In this document: in pieces, positions 1-6,402 of the stretch | Layout of the letters: each line of letters opens with the position of its first letter | Position numbering within the stretch: the first letter of the stretch is position 1 | Source of the DNA: UKL13-2 sp031370625 | Lineage (GTDB): Bacteria; Pseudomonadota; Gammaproteobacteria; Burkholderiales; Usitatibacteraceae | Assembly (NCBI GenBank): GCA_031370625.1 | Contig: JANMQR010000097.1 | Coordinates: 1 to 12,625 of the forward strand | Reading direction: 5' to 3' | DNA: 12,625 nucleotides | Program-made: the position numbers and the translations under genes | The notes under the pieces: model-generated | Told to the model about the DNA's origin: nothing | Databases searched by the model: none | The model's input: only the letters and a program-made list of their open reading frames with translations

Positions 1-2
1 GC

Positions 3-541
3 AACGCCACGCTCAAATGGCTCGGCGAGCAAGGCAGTGTGCGGGCAACATCGCGGAAGCGGCAATCGCCATTTCAGCACCCGTTGATCTGACAGCAGCC
101 GGTGACGCGCTGGCGCAGGGTTTTTGCAAGCTGTATACGAAAAATTTTCTGGCGACGATGAAGAAAAAATCGCTCACAAAACTGGCGCTTCATCCCGGCA
201 TATTCAACGCCGAGCGAGCGTTGCGGGCCACCACATTGCGCGAATTCGATAACGAAGTCACCGCACCGTTGCACGGCTATCGCGATACCGATGATTACTG
301 GACACGCGCTTCGGCCAAGCCTGGGCTCGCGAATGTAGAAGTGCCCACGTTGCTCGTGAATGCGCAGAATGATCCGTTTTTACCCGCCGCCGCACTGCCC
401 AAACCAGCAGATGTATCCCATCAAGTGACACTCGATTTTCCGGCGCACGGTGGGCACGTCGGATTTTTGTCTGGCCCTTTTCCGGGCTATACATCCTGGA
501 TGCCGCAGCGCGTTTTCCATTTTTTTGAACATGGCGCGTAG
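3..541 (+). CDS. yheT: YheT-family alpha/beta hydrolase, 3' part with apparent frameshift
   Basis: This is the C-terminal part of a YheT-type alpha/beta hydrolase, a family of cytosolic serine hydrolases (esterase-like) whose substrate is poorly defined. The gene starts left of the window. In the frame beginning at base 3 the first residues read NATLKWLGEQGS, matching the conserved stretch just after the nucleophile elbow in YheT proteins (consensus roughly GGNxLxKWLGE). From about base 44 homology continues one frame over as GNIAEAAIAISAPVDL and stays open to the TAG at 539-541. The acid of the triad is probably the Asp of NDPF (371-373). The His is in the GGHVGF motif (455-457). The frame change needs one missing base near 36-46, so the gene is either a pseudogene or carries a sequencing error. 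An ATG at 17 opens the second frame but is unlikely to be a true start. The family call is fairly sure; the functional status is not. Confidence 0.82.
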   Translation, partial: RHAQMARRARQCAGNIAEAAIAISAPVDLTAAGDALAQGFCKLYTKNFLATMKKKSLTKLALHPGIFNAERALRATTLREFDNEVTAPLHGYRDTDDYWTRASAKPGLANVEVPTLLVNAQNDPFLPAAALPKPADVSHQVTLDFPAHGGHVGFLSGPFPGYTSWMPQRVFHFFEHGA

Positions 542-745
542 GGCAACGCTCTGCATGATCGTCCCCGCTCCATGCGTGTTATCGCCCGCAACCAAACCCC
601 ACCACGGCATTGCCCGCAATAGCCATCCCCCGATGACGGTATTCCCATCACCTAGTGTAAATGTGCAACAATAAATCGCGGGTATGTTGCGGAAATTTGT
701 ATTGCCAGCCGTTCATCGCGCCGTCACCAGAACCCAAAAACCAAT

Positions 746-772
746 AAATCAAACAAATCAAACAAATCAAAA
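746..772 (+). repeat. A-rich 9-bp direct repeats (AAATCAAAC, about 3 copies)
   Basis: Three adjacent 9-mers lie at 746-754, 755-763 and 764-772. The first two are identical (AAATCAAAC) and the third differs at its last base (AAATCAAAA). They sit about 55 bp before the cyclase start. A phased A-rich tract can bend DNA or vary in copy number, but no role is shown by the sequence alone. Confidence 0.75.
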
Positions 773-780
773 ACACGCGC

Positions 781-799
781 ACCAACGGCAAGCGTTGGT
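781..799. repeat. Perfect 7-bp inverted repeat upstream of the cyclase
   Basis: ACCAACG at 781-787 pairs perfectly with CGTTGGT at 793-799 across a 5-nt loop. No T run follows, so it does not look like an intrinsic terminator. It lies 27 bp before the ATG at 827, where an operator or a 5'-UTR hairpin controlling the cyclase would be expected. The function is inferred from position only. Confidence 0.55.
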
Positions 800-826
800 A
801 GCGTGGGAGAGCGAGAAAAATAAGCG

Positions 827-3091
827 ATGAAATTCAATCTTGATCCACGCTCACTTTGGACCACCTATTTTTCGTCTGTGAATGCGGTTGTCCGCGCGGG
901 TCTTGGCATTTTGATCGTGTCAGTTTTTACCGCGAACTATGTGCGCGACGAGCCGCTGGATTTATTCACGCGTCTCGAATCACTGGCGTATGACGCAAGG
1001 TTGCGCGCGACCATGCCGGAAAAAATTGATCCGCGTATTGTCATCATCGACATTGATGAAAAAAGCCTCGCCACTGAAGGACGCTGGCCTTGGGGACGCG
1101 ACAAAATGGCGGCACTTGTACGCCAATCTTTCGACACTTATAAAATCAAGGTGCTTGGTTTCGACGTGATTTTTGCTGAGCCCGATGTCAGTTCCGGCTT
1201 GAGTAATCTGGAAGCATTGGGCAAATCATCATTCCAGGCCAACGCCGCTTTCCAGGAAAAGCTGGCTGAGTTGCGGCCGAAGCTGGACTACGACAATCAA
1301 TTTGCTGAAGAAATAAAAAAGCACTCGGTGGTGCTGTCTTTTTCTGGCCAGAACAATTTTCAGGCGACGAGTAATGATCTCGGTTTGGCCTCGCTTCCAC
1401 CGCCGGTATTCGAATCACGCGCGTTTGCCCGCCCGCCAGAGACCTTGGTGATTAACGGGTACAGCGGGAATCTGACGCAGTTTCAAGACAGAGCCGCCGC
1501 AACCGGCCACATTTTGCCGATGATCGATTTCGATGGCGTGCTGCGGCGGGTGCCGATGTTTGTGAAATACAAAAACGACTTTTACGAATCCATGTCGGCG
1601 GCGGTGTATCGCACCTATCTCGATAACGCACCGGTTAAAGTCAGCATTCGCGACGACGAAGGCGACAAAAAAACAAAGTTCAAACACACCCAAATCGGCG
1701 AAACACTGATCCCCCTTGATGAGGAAGGTGCCGCGCTGGTGCCGTATCGCGGCAACAGCCCGATGTATCGCTACATCTCGGCCACCGATGTTATTCGCGG
1801 CAAACTCACTCCCGGCGAGCTCGATGGAAAAATCGCATTGGTGGGCACCTCGGCACAAGGACTTTTTGATTTGCGCAACACGCCAGTGAGCAGCATTTAT
1901 CCGGGCGTGGAAGTCCACGCCAACATGATCTCCGGCTATCTTGATAATTCGATCAAACAAACCCCACCGTTTCATATTTCAGTGAAAGTATTGATCATCA
2001 TCGCGATTGGTTTACCGTTGGCGCTGGCGCTGGTAAAACTCAATCCGGTATGGTCCACGATTGCGGTCGTGTCGGCCGCCGTGCTGCTGCTCGCGGTGAA
2101 TCTTTATTGGTGGCGTGCGAACTATGTATTGCCGCTGGCGATTCCGCTGCTCATGATCGGCACACTTTATCTGCTCAACATGGCGTATGGGTTTTTCATT
2201 GAGGCACGTTCTAAACGCCAGATCACCGGTATTTTTGGCACCTATGTGCCGAAAGAATTGGTCGAAGAAATGGCCAAGAATCCGGCCAATTACAGCACCC
2301 AGGGCGAGAGCCGCGATATGACGGTATTGTTCTCGGATGTGCGGAATTTCACCTCGATTTCTGAAGGATTGTCGGCCAAGGAATTGACCGCGATGATGAA
2401 TAACTATTTGACGGAGATGACGCAGACGATTCAAGGCGAGCGCGGCACCATCGACAAATATATTGGTGACGCGATCATGGCGTTTTGGGGCGCACCGTTG
2501 CTGGATAAGGATCATGCCCAGCACGCGCTCAATTCCGCGCTGGCGATGCAGCGCCGCATTAAGGAAATCGGTCCGGACTACGTCAAACGCGGTTGGCCAA
2601 AACTTGAAATGGGTGTGGGATTAAATTGTGGCGTGATGAACGTCGGCGACATGGGCTCAAGCTTTCGCCGCGCCTATACGGTGATGGGCGATGCGGTCAA
2701 TTTAGCATCGCGGCTGGAAGGGTTGACCAAGGAATATGGCGTCGGCATTTTGGTATCGGAAAACATTGTGAAAACCGTGCCATCAGTTGTTTACCGCGAA
2801 CTGGATCGCGTCCGGGTAAAAGGCAAACGTGAACCCATCGGCATCTATGAACCAGTTGGCAAACAAGGCGAATTGAGCGCAGAAGAAATTGACCAGATTG
2901 ATCGCTTCCATCGCGCACTCGAACACTACCGCGCACAACGCTGGTCTGATGCCGAAGCGCTCCTTGCAGCCTTAAGCCACGCAGAACCCAAACGCAAAGC
3001 CTATCGCGTATTTTTGGATCGCGTTGCAAACTTGCGCGCTCAGCCACCGGGACAAAATTGGGATGGTGTGTTTACGTTTGCGACGAAATAG
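827..3091 (+). CDS. CHASE2-domain class III adenylate cyclase
   Basis: This 754-residue membrane protein should make cAMP from ATP in response to an extracytoplasmic signal. Residues about 21-36 form an N-terminal membrane helix. The CHASE2 sensory domain (about 40-380) follows and would be periplasmic. Three further helices lie near 386-403, 410-428 and 433-455, and the cytosolic cyclase domain covers about 490-680. All class III catalytic positions are visible: metal-binding Asp504 (LFSD) and Asp548 (YIGD), adenine-selecting Lys544 and Thr618 (YTVMGD), and transition-state Asn625 and Arg629 (VNLASRLE). The Lys/Thr pair points to ATP rather than GTP. A helical tail (about 685-735) and a WDGVFTF-type ending are typical of CHASE2 cyclases. 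The gene appears intact and full length. It stands alone between two long spacers, so it is probably monocistronic. The signal it senses is unknown. Confidence 0.95.
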   Translation: MKFNLDPRSLWTTYFSSVNAVVRAGLGILIVSVFTANYVRDEPLDLFTRLESLAYDARLRATMPEKIDPRIVIIDIDEKSLATEGRWPWGRDKMAALVRQSFDTYKIKVLGFDVIFAEPDVSSGLSNLEALGKSSFQANAAFQEKLAELRPKLDYDNQFAEEIKKHSVVLSFSGQNNFQATSNDLGLASLPPPVFESRAFARPPETLVINGYSGNLTQFQDRAAATGHILPMIDFDGVLRRVPMFVKYKNDFYESMSAAVYRTYLDNAPVKVSIRDDEGDKKTKFKHTQIGETLIPLDEEGAALVPYRGNSPMYRYISATDVIRGKLTPGELDGKIALVGTSAQGLFDLRNTPVSSIYPGVEVHANMISGYLDNSIKQTPPFHISVKVLIIIAIGLPLALALVKLNPVWSTIAVVSAAVLLLAVNLYWWRANYVLPLAIPLLMIGTLYLLNMAYGFFIEARSKRQITGIFGTYVPKELVEEMAKNPANYSTQGESRDMTVLFSDVRNFTSISEGLSAKELTAMMNNYLTEMTQTIQGERGTIDKYIGDAIMAFWGAPLLDKDHAQHALNSALAMQRRIKEIGPDYVKRGWPKLEMGVGLNCGVMNVGDMGSSFRRAYTVMGDAVNLASRLEGLTKEYGVGILVSENIVKTVPSVVYRELDRVRVKGKREPIGIYEPVGKQGELSAEEIDQIDRFHRALEHYRAQRWSDAEALLAALSHAEPKRKAYRVFLDRVANLRAQPPGQNWDGVFTFATK

Positions 3092-3311
3092 ACCCGTAAT
3101 CTCAACAGTGCCACAGCCATGTTTCAGAATAGGCAAACCCCAATGCCAGCGCGCATCTTGAAGCAAAAAGGCGTGAAGATGCTCGTATATAAAGGGGTTT
3201 TGTCATTTTCGCGAGCCGCAGGCTCAATTAGCGTTAAGTAAAAAAATGCGTCTCTTATCGTAAGTAAATGTCGGATCTCGCCGCGAAACAACGTTCTAAC
3301 CAATAGAAAGC

Positions 3312-3339
3312 CACGAGTACACGGACACGAGTACACGGA
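3312..3339. repeat. Tandem 14-bp direct repeat (two perfect copies)
   Basis: CACGAGTACACGGA occurs at 3312-3325 and immediately again at 3326-3339, followed by a diverging TACAAG. The sequence resembles the CACGAAG/ACACGG-type short repeats scattered between genes in many environmental proteobacteria. That comparison is from memory and unverified. It is probably non-coding. Confidence 0.8.
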
Positions 3340-3400
3340 TACAAGAGCTAATAAAAACGGGAGCAACCCTTAGCGTTTAAAATCATCACGAATCGGTGAT

Positions 3401-3405
3401 GGGAG
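3401..3405 (+). promoter_or_regulatory. Ribosome binding site fixing the AAA+ regulator start
   Basis: GGGAG lies 6 nt before the ATG at 3412. An in-frame TGA at 3397-3399 closes the frame just upstream. Together they fix the start and show that no N-terminal sensor domain is encoded in this frame. Confidence 0.65.
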
Positions 3406-3411
3406 CGGGCA

Positions 3412-4434
3412 ATGATTGGGGCGTCCCCTGCCTTTTTGGCGGTGTTACGATTAATCGACAAACTTGCCGCGTGCGATGCGACCCTGCTTATTGAGGGAGA
3501 AACTGGCACCGGCAAAGAATTGGCTGCGCGGGCAGTCCATGCCAAAGGCGCGCGGCGCGCCAACGCATTCGTATCGGTAAATTGCGGCGCGCTTCCCGAC
3601 CTCCTTATTGAAAACGAACTATTCGGCCACGAGCGCGGCGCGTACACGGACGCGCGCGCAGATGCGCCCGGATTGCTCAGCATCGCCGATGGCGGCACAC
3701 TGTTTTTGGATGAAATTGATTCGCTAACGCCCAAGGCGCAAGTAATTTTATTGCGCGTTTTGCAGGAGCAGTGCTATCGCCCGCTCGGCGCGCGTCACGA
3801 AAAATCAGTTGATGTGCGCATCATCGCCGCGTCCAATCGCGACCTGCAAACTCTCACCCGCAACGGTGTTTTTCGCGATGATCTTTTATTTCGCATTAAC
3901 CTGCTTTATCTCGAATTGCCCCCGCTGCGGGAACGCCCAGGCGATGCAGAATTACTCGCCAGAGACTTCATCCGCCGATTCAGCGAGCGCTATCAGCGGT
4001 GCGTAAAACCACTCTCCGCCGATACGACGAAATGGTTTTCGCGCTACGCGTGGCCGGGCAATGTGCGTGAATTGGAAAACCTGGTACATCGGGAATTCTT
4101 GCTGGCTGACTCACAGATTCTGACCATCCCATGCCCGTCGAGCACGAGTGAGACTCAGGTCGAGGCGTTGGCAATGGATCAATCAGCATCAAGCGCAACG
4201 CAACACACGCAATACAGCACCAACGAAATTATCGTCAGCAACGCGTATTTGCAATACTCGCACGCGAAAGAAAATGCATTGAAAGCATTCAGCGAACACT
4301 ACCTCGATCAACTCATGCAACAAACACGCGGCAACGTGAGCGAAGCTGCGCGGCACGCGGGTAAAGAGCGGCGTGCATTGGGAAGATTGCTCAAAAAATA
4401 TGGCGTCGCGCCAGCCGAATATCGACAACCATAA
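3412..4434 (+). CDS. NtrC-type AAA+ regulator without sensor domain, GAYTDA loop
   Basis: This 340-residue protein belongs to the bacterial enhancer-binding AAA+ family, which normally hydrolyses ATP to open sigma-54 promoters. The AAA+ domain begins almost at residue 1. Walker A is GETGTGKE (29-36), Walker B is TLFLDE (96-101), ASNRD lies at 140-144, FRDDLLFR (154-161) carries the likely arginine fingers, and the sensor-II GNVREL is at 216-221. A variable linker (about 235-290) precedes a Fis-type helix-turn-helix (about 303-332, GNVSEAAR and the following helix). Two things are odd. There is no receiver, GAF or PAS domain in front, although an upstream stop confirms the start. The sigma-54 contact loop GAFTGA reads GAYTDA (76-81), with Asp replacing Gly. 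It may be constitutive, controlled by expression level or a partner, or may not act on sigma-54 at all. The family call is certain; the target is unknown. bdhA, 240 bp downstream, is a candidate. Confidence 0.92.
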   Translation: MIGASPAFLAVLRLIDKLAACDATLLIEGETGTGKELAARAVHAKGARRANAFVSVNCGALPDLLIENELFGHERGAYTDARADAPGLLSIADGGTLFLDEIDSLTPKAQVILLRVLQEQCYRPLGARHEKSVDVRIIAASNRDLQTLTRNGVFRDDLLFRINLLYLELPPLRERPGDAELLARDFIRRFSERYQRCVKPLSADTTKWFSRYAWPGNVRELENLVHREFLLADSQILTIPCPSSTSETQVEALAMDQSASSATQHTQYSTNEIIVSNAYLQYSHAKENALKAFSEHYLDQLMQQTRGNVSEAARHAGKERRALGRLLKKYGVAPAEYRQP

Positions 4435-4450
4435 TGTGCGTTTTGCAAAT

Positions 4451-4475
4451 GGGTGTTTCTCCAAACCTAACACCC
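4451..4475. terminator. Hairpin downstream of the AAA+ regulator
   Basis: GGGTGTT (4451-4457) and AACACCC (4469-4475) form a perfect 7-bp stem with an 11-nt loop, 16 bp after the regulator's stop codon. Only a scattered T tract follows (CTTTT near 4489-4493), so this is a weak intrinsic terminator candidate. It could equally be an operator between the regulator and bdhA. Confidence 0.4.
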
Positions 4476-4662
4476 TAAGCGTGGCGCGCTTTTCGGCGCA
4501 TAAATGGCTTGCGATGCCCGCCAAGGCTAGAGTTTAGTGAATTTCATTTCCACATGATGCCTCTCATCGCGCGAGAGTGATCGTCCCACATCCTCATGCG
4601 AAACTACCCGCATAATTATGGGAAGTCTCTGTTTCTATCTCTGGCCCACTTCCCCATCATCG

Positions 4663-4668
4663 AAAGGA
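4663..4668 (+). promoter_or_regulatory. Ribosome binding site fixing the bdhA start
   Basis: AAAGGA lies 6 nt before the ATG at 4675. The open frame runs further upstream to an ATG at 4618, but this site and the match to the family's N-terminus (MKLxxKVAxITGAASGIG) favour 4675. Confidence 0.75.
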
Positions 4669-4674
4669 TATCGC

Positions 4675-5457
4675 ATGAAACTCAACAACAAAGTCGCCAT
4701 CATCACTGGTGCCGCCAGCGGTATCGGCAAAGAAATCGCAATGGAATTCGCGCGCGAAGGTGCCAAGGTTTGTATCGCTGATTTAATGCTCGATGCCGCC
4801 ACCGCCACCGCGAATGAAATCAATCAAGCGGGTGGTACTGCAATGGCCGTCGCCATGAACGTGACCGACGAAGCGCAAGTTGATAAAGGTGTCGCCGACA
4901 CGGTCGCAAAATTTGGCGGCGTGGATATTCTGATCAGCAATGCGGGCATTCAAATTATTAGTCCGATTGTCGATTTTAAATTGGAAGACTGGAAACGGAT
5001 GCTTGCCATTCACATGGACGGCGCGTTTCTCACCACGCGCGCGTGTATGCGCGCGATGGTGAAAGCTGGCAGCGGCGGCACAATTCTATACATGGGCTCC
5101 GTGCATTCCCATCAAGCATCACCACTCAAATCTGCCTATGTCGCCGCCAAGCATGGCCTGATTGGTTTGGCCAAAGTCGTCGCCAAGGAAGGTGCCAAAG
5201 ACAAGATTCGCGCCAACGTTATTTGCCCCGGCTTCGTGCGCACACCACTGGTGGATAAGCAAATTCCCGAGCAAGCAAAGTCGCTGGGGATTTCTGAAGC
5301 CGACGTGATTAAAAACGTGATGTTAAAAGATACCGTAGACGGTGAATTCACGACAGTGCAAGACGTCGCCCAAACCGCCGTTTTTCTTGCCGCCTTTCCG
5401 ACCAATGCGTTAACCGGCCAATCGATTACAGTGAGCCACGGCTGGCATATGCAGTAA
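4675..5457 (+). CDS. bdhA: D-3-hydroxybutyrate dehydrogenase (SDR family)
   Basis: The enzyme interconverts D-3-hydroxybutyrate and acetoacetate using NAD+/NADH in the cytosol, feeding PHB or ketone-body carbon into acetyl-CoA. The 260-residue length is exactly typical. The Rossmann motif TGAASGIG is at 11-18, NAG at 89-91, and the catalytic residues are Ser142, Tyr155 and Lys159 (YVAAK). Residues known to bind substrate in bacterial 3-hydroxybutyrate dehydrogenases are in place: Gln93, His144, Lys152, Gln196 and probably Trp257. The stretch CPGFVRTPLVDKQIPEQ is diagnostic for this enzyme among SDRs. The gene follows an AAA+ regulator by 240 bp and is closed by a strong hairpin at 5499-5527, so it is probably a single-gene transcript. 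No sigma-54 promoter was seen upstream. No PHB synthase, phaZ or acetoacetyl-CoA transferase gene is present in the window. Confidence 0.95.
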   Translation: MKLNNKVAIITGAASGIGKEIAMEFAREGAKVCIADLMLDAATATANEINQAGGTAMAVAMNVTDEAQVDKGVADTVAKFGGVDILISNAGIQIISPIVDFKLEDWKRMLAIHMDGAFLTTRACMRAMVKAGSGGTILYMGSVHSHQASPLKSAYVAAKHGLIGLAKVVAKEGAKDKIRANVICPGFVRTPLVDKQIPEQAKSLGISEADVIKNVMLKDTVDGEFTTVQDVAQTAVFLAAFPTNALTGQSITVSHGWHMQ

Positions 5458-5498
5458 CCAAACTCGCCTATCGACGGTCTACTACAGACACAAATGCC

Positions 5499-5527
5499 GC
5501 AAACGCCGCTCCAGAAGCGGCGTTTGC
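5499..5527 (+). terminator. Strong hairpin after bdhA
   Basis: A perfect 12-bp stem (GCAAACGCCGCT at 5499-5510, its complement at 5516-5527) encloses a 5-nt loop, 41 bp after the bdhA stop. No run of T follows on the plus strand, so it is an atypical intrinsic terminator, but its strength and position make transcript-end or mRNA-stabilising function likely. It argues against extending the next gene upstream to the ATG at 5532. Confidence 0.7.
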
Positions 5528-5594
5528 ATAGATGGATTTACAAAAAACGGTGTTTAAGAGCAACACAAATATCGAATGTGATGATGAAAACCCG

Positions 5595-6128
5595 ATGACG
5601 TATCCCGACTTTACTTTTCGCAAAGCCACGCCCGACGACGCGCGTTGCATCAGCGCGCTCGGCATGCAGGTTTGTCTCGACACATACGCCCCACAAGGTA
5701 TCCGCCTCTCGATTGCCGAAGATGTTCTCCACAACTTTTCACTTCCATCCATCGCCGAAGTGATGACTAAACCAGACACCACATTTATCGTCGCAGAAAC
5801 GAATCATCACATGGTCGGCTTCGCGCAATTAACCTCTCGCGCGAAACATGAACTTGTCTCCTTCTCGGGCGCAACCGAACTCAATCGTTTGTACATTCAA
5901 GAAAAATTCACCGGCCGCGGATTAGGGCGGGAGCTTCTCGCAGAAGCCGAGAAAACTGCGCTCGCTGAAGGAGCTTTAGCCCTCCGGCTCACCGCATGGA
6001 TCGGCAATGCCCGTGCTCTCGCGTTTTATTCGAGCCAAGGTTATGAGGAGGTTGGATCAACGCGCTACACGATTCAAGGCGAGGATTTTGAGAATCGGTT
6101 GTTTGTGAAACGTTGCAAGTTGCGGTAG
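5595..6128 (+). CDS. GNAT-family N-acetyltransferase
   Basis: This 177-residue cytosolic enzyme should transfer an acetyl group from acetyl-CoA to an amine; the acceptor cannot be told from sequence. The GNAT fold is visible: motif A is LNRLYIQEKFTGRGLGRELL (97-116), with GRGLG in the pyrophosphate-binding loop, and motif B surrounds WIGNARALAFYSSQGYEEVG (135-154), ending in a typical late strand. The frame is open to an ATG at 5532, but that start lies only 4 nt after the terminator-like hairpin and has no ribosome site. The MTYPDFTFRKATPDDA start at 5595 matches how GNAT proteins usually begin. No good Shine-Dalgarno precedes either start. The gene ends in a short sequence duplication. It is isolated from its neighbours, so context does not indicate the substrate. 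Confidence 0.85.
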   Translation: MTYPDFTFRKATPDDARCISALGMQVCLDTYAPQGIRLSIAEDVLHNFSLPSIAEVMTKPDTTFIVAETNHHMVGFAQLTSRAKHELVSFSGATELNRLYIQEKFTGRGLGRELLAEAEKTALAEGALALRLTAWIGNARALAFYSSQGYEEVGSTRYTIQGEDFENRLFVKRCKLR

Positions 6129-6144
6129 CGGTAAGTTGCGGTAG
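6117..6144 (+). repeat. 12-bp duplication across the GNAT stop codon
   Basis: AAGTTGCGGTAG at 6117-6128 includes the last GNAT codons and the stop, and recurs at 6133-6144 with a 16-bp period. It looks like a local slippage duplication. It does not alter the reading frame of the gene. Confidence 0.7.
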
Positions 6145-6402
6145 GTAAAGAAAACCATTCCGAAATATTCGATCAGTCATTCCGCTGACGATCGCTTAGA
6201 AGCTTTCGGCATCAACGAAAGCCGACGAAAAAGTGCGATCCATGCAAGAAGCAAGACCAAGCGTCCGCCTGCCCTCAGCGTCCGCTAGCCAATGAGATCG
6301 CTTATTCTGCTGACGATCTCTAGTAGTGAGGAGTGTCAGCCCTTTAGGGAGTGAATGACCGTAGTTGTTGCCTCCCAGCAGAAAAGTTTGCATTACTTTT
6401 GA
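6129..6402. other. Gene-free, repeat-bearing stretch before the kinase remnant
   Basis: No ORF with coding character is visible on either strand. The stretch contains a 23-bp imperfect direct repeat pair (6171-6193 and 6296-6318), a hairpin with stem GCTTTCG/CGAAAGC (6202-6208 with 6216-6222), and a duplicated AGCGTCCGC (6260-6268 and 6277-6285). It sits where the 5' part of the chemotaxis kinase should be and may be a rearrangement scar. No transposase remnant is recognisable. Confidence 0.55.
6171..6318. repeat. Pair of 23-bp imperfect direct repeats bounded by GATC
   Basis: The copies at 6171-6193 and 6296-6318 share 19 of 23 positions by hand alignment. Each begins and ends with GATC, and both contain GCTGACGATC. 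They flank a 102-bp segment that contains the 7-bp hairpin at 6202-6222. The origin is unknown. Confidence 0.65.

Larger units (their letters stand above)
542..826. other. Gene-free spacer upstream of the cyclase gene
   Basis: This 285-bp stretch shows no ORF with coding character. Its left half contains no hairpin with a T tract, so I cannot name a terminator for the hydrolase gene. Its right part carries the A-rich 9-mer repeats and the hairpin listed separately. No convincing -35/-10 pair was found. The cyclase start at 827 has only a weak purine-rich stretch (GGGAGAGCGAG) in front of it. Confidence 0.6.
3092..3411. other. Gene-free spacer between cyclase and AAA+ regulator
   Basis: This 320-bp stretch is A+T-richer than its neighbours. 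It holds a small hairpin (GAGCC 3213-3217 with GGCTC 3221-3225, 3-nt loop), the 14-bp tandem repeat listed separately, and a 6-bp inverted repeat (CATCAC 3384-3389 with GTGATG 3396-3401) just before the regulator's ribosome site. I find no clear promoter hexamers or U-tailed terminator. A reverse-strand ORF through the spacer has no recognisable domain and was not called. Confidence 0.6.

Noticed and set aside
1415..1975. 186-codon reverse ORF inside the CHASE2 region
   Set aside because: It is antisense to the intact CHASE2 coding frame, with no domain or ribosome site.
2012..2524. 170-codon reverse ORF inside the cyclase gene
   Set aside because: It lies entirely antisense to well-conserved cyclase sequence and looks like a codon-bias shadow. 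It shows no family motif.
3124..3366. 80-codon reverse-strand ORF filling the cyclase-regulator spacer
   Set aside because: It has no recognisable domain and reads through the tandem repeat and hairpins. I see nothing that distinguishes it from chance.
4482..4497. Possible sigma-54 -24/-12 promoter upstream of bdhA
   Set aside because: The GG and GC dinucleotides are one base too far apart and the -12 side reads CGGC rather than TTGC, so it does not fit the consensus.
5532..5594. Upstream start of the GNAT gene
   Set aside because: This start lies 4 nt after the terminator-like stem without a ribosome site. The GNAT fold begins at the Met at 5595.
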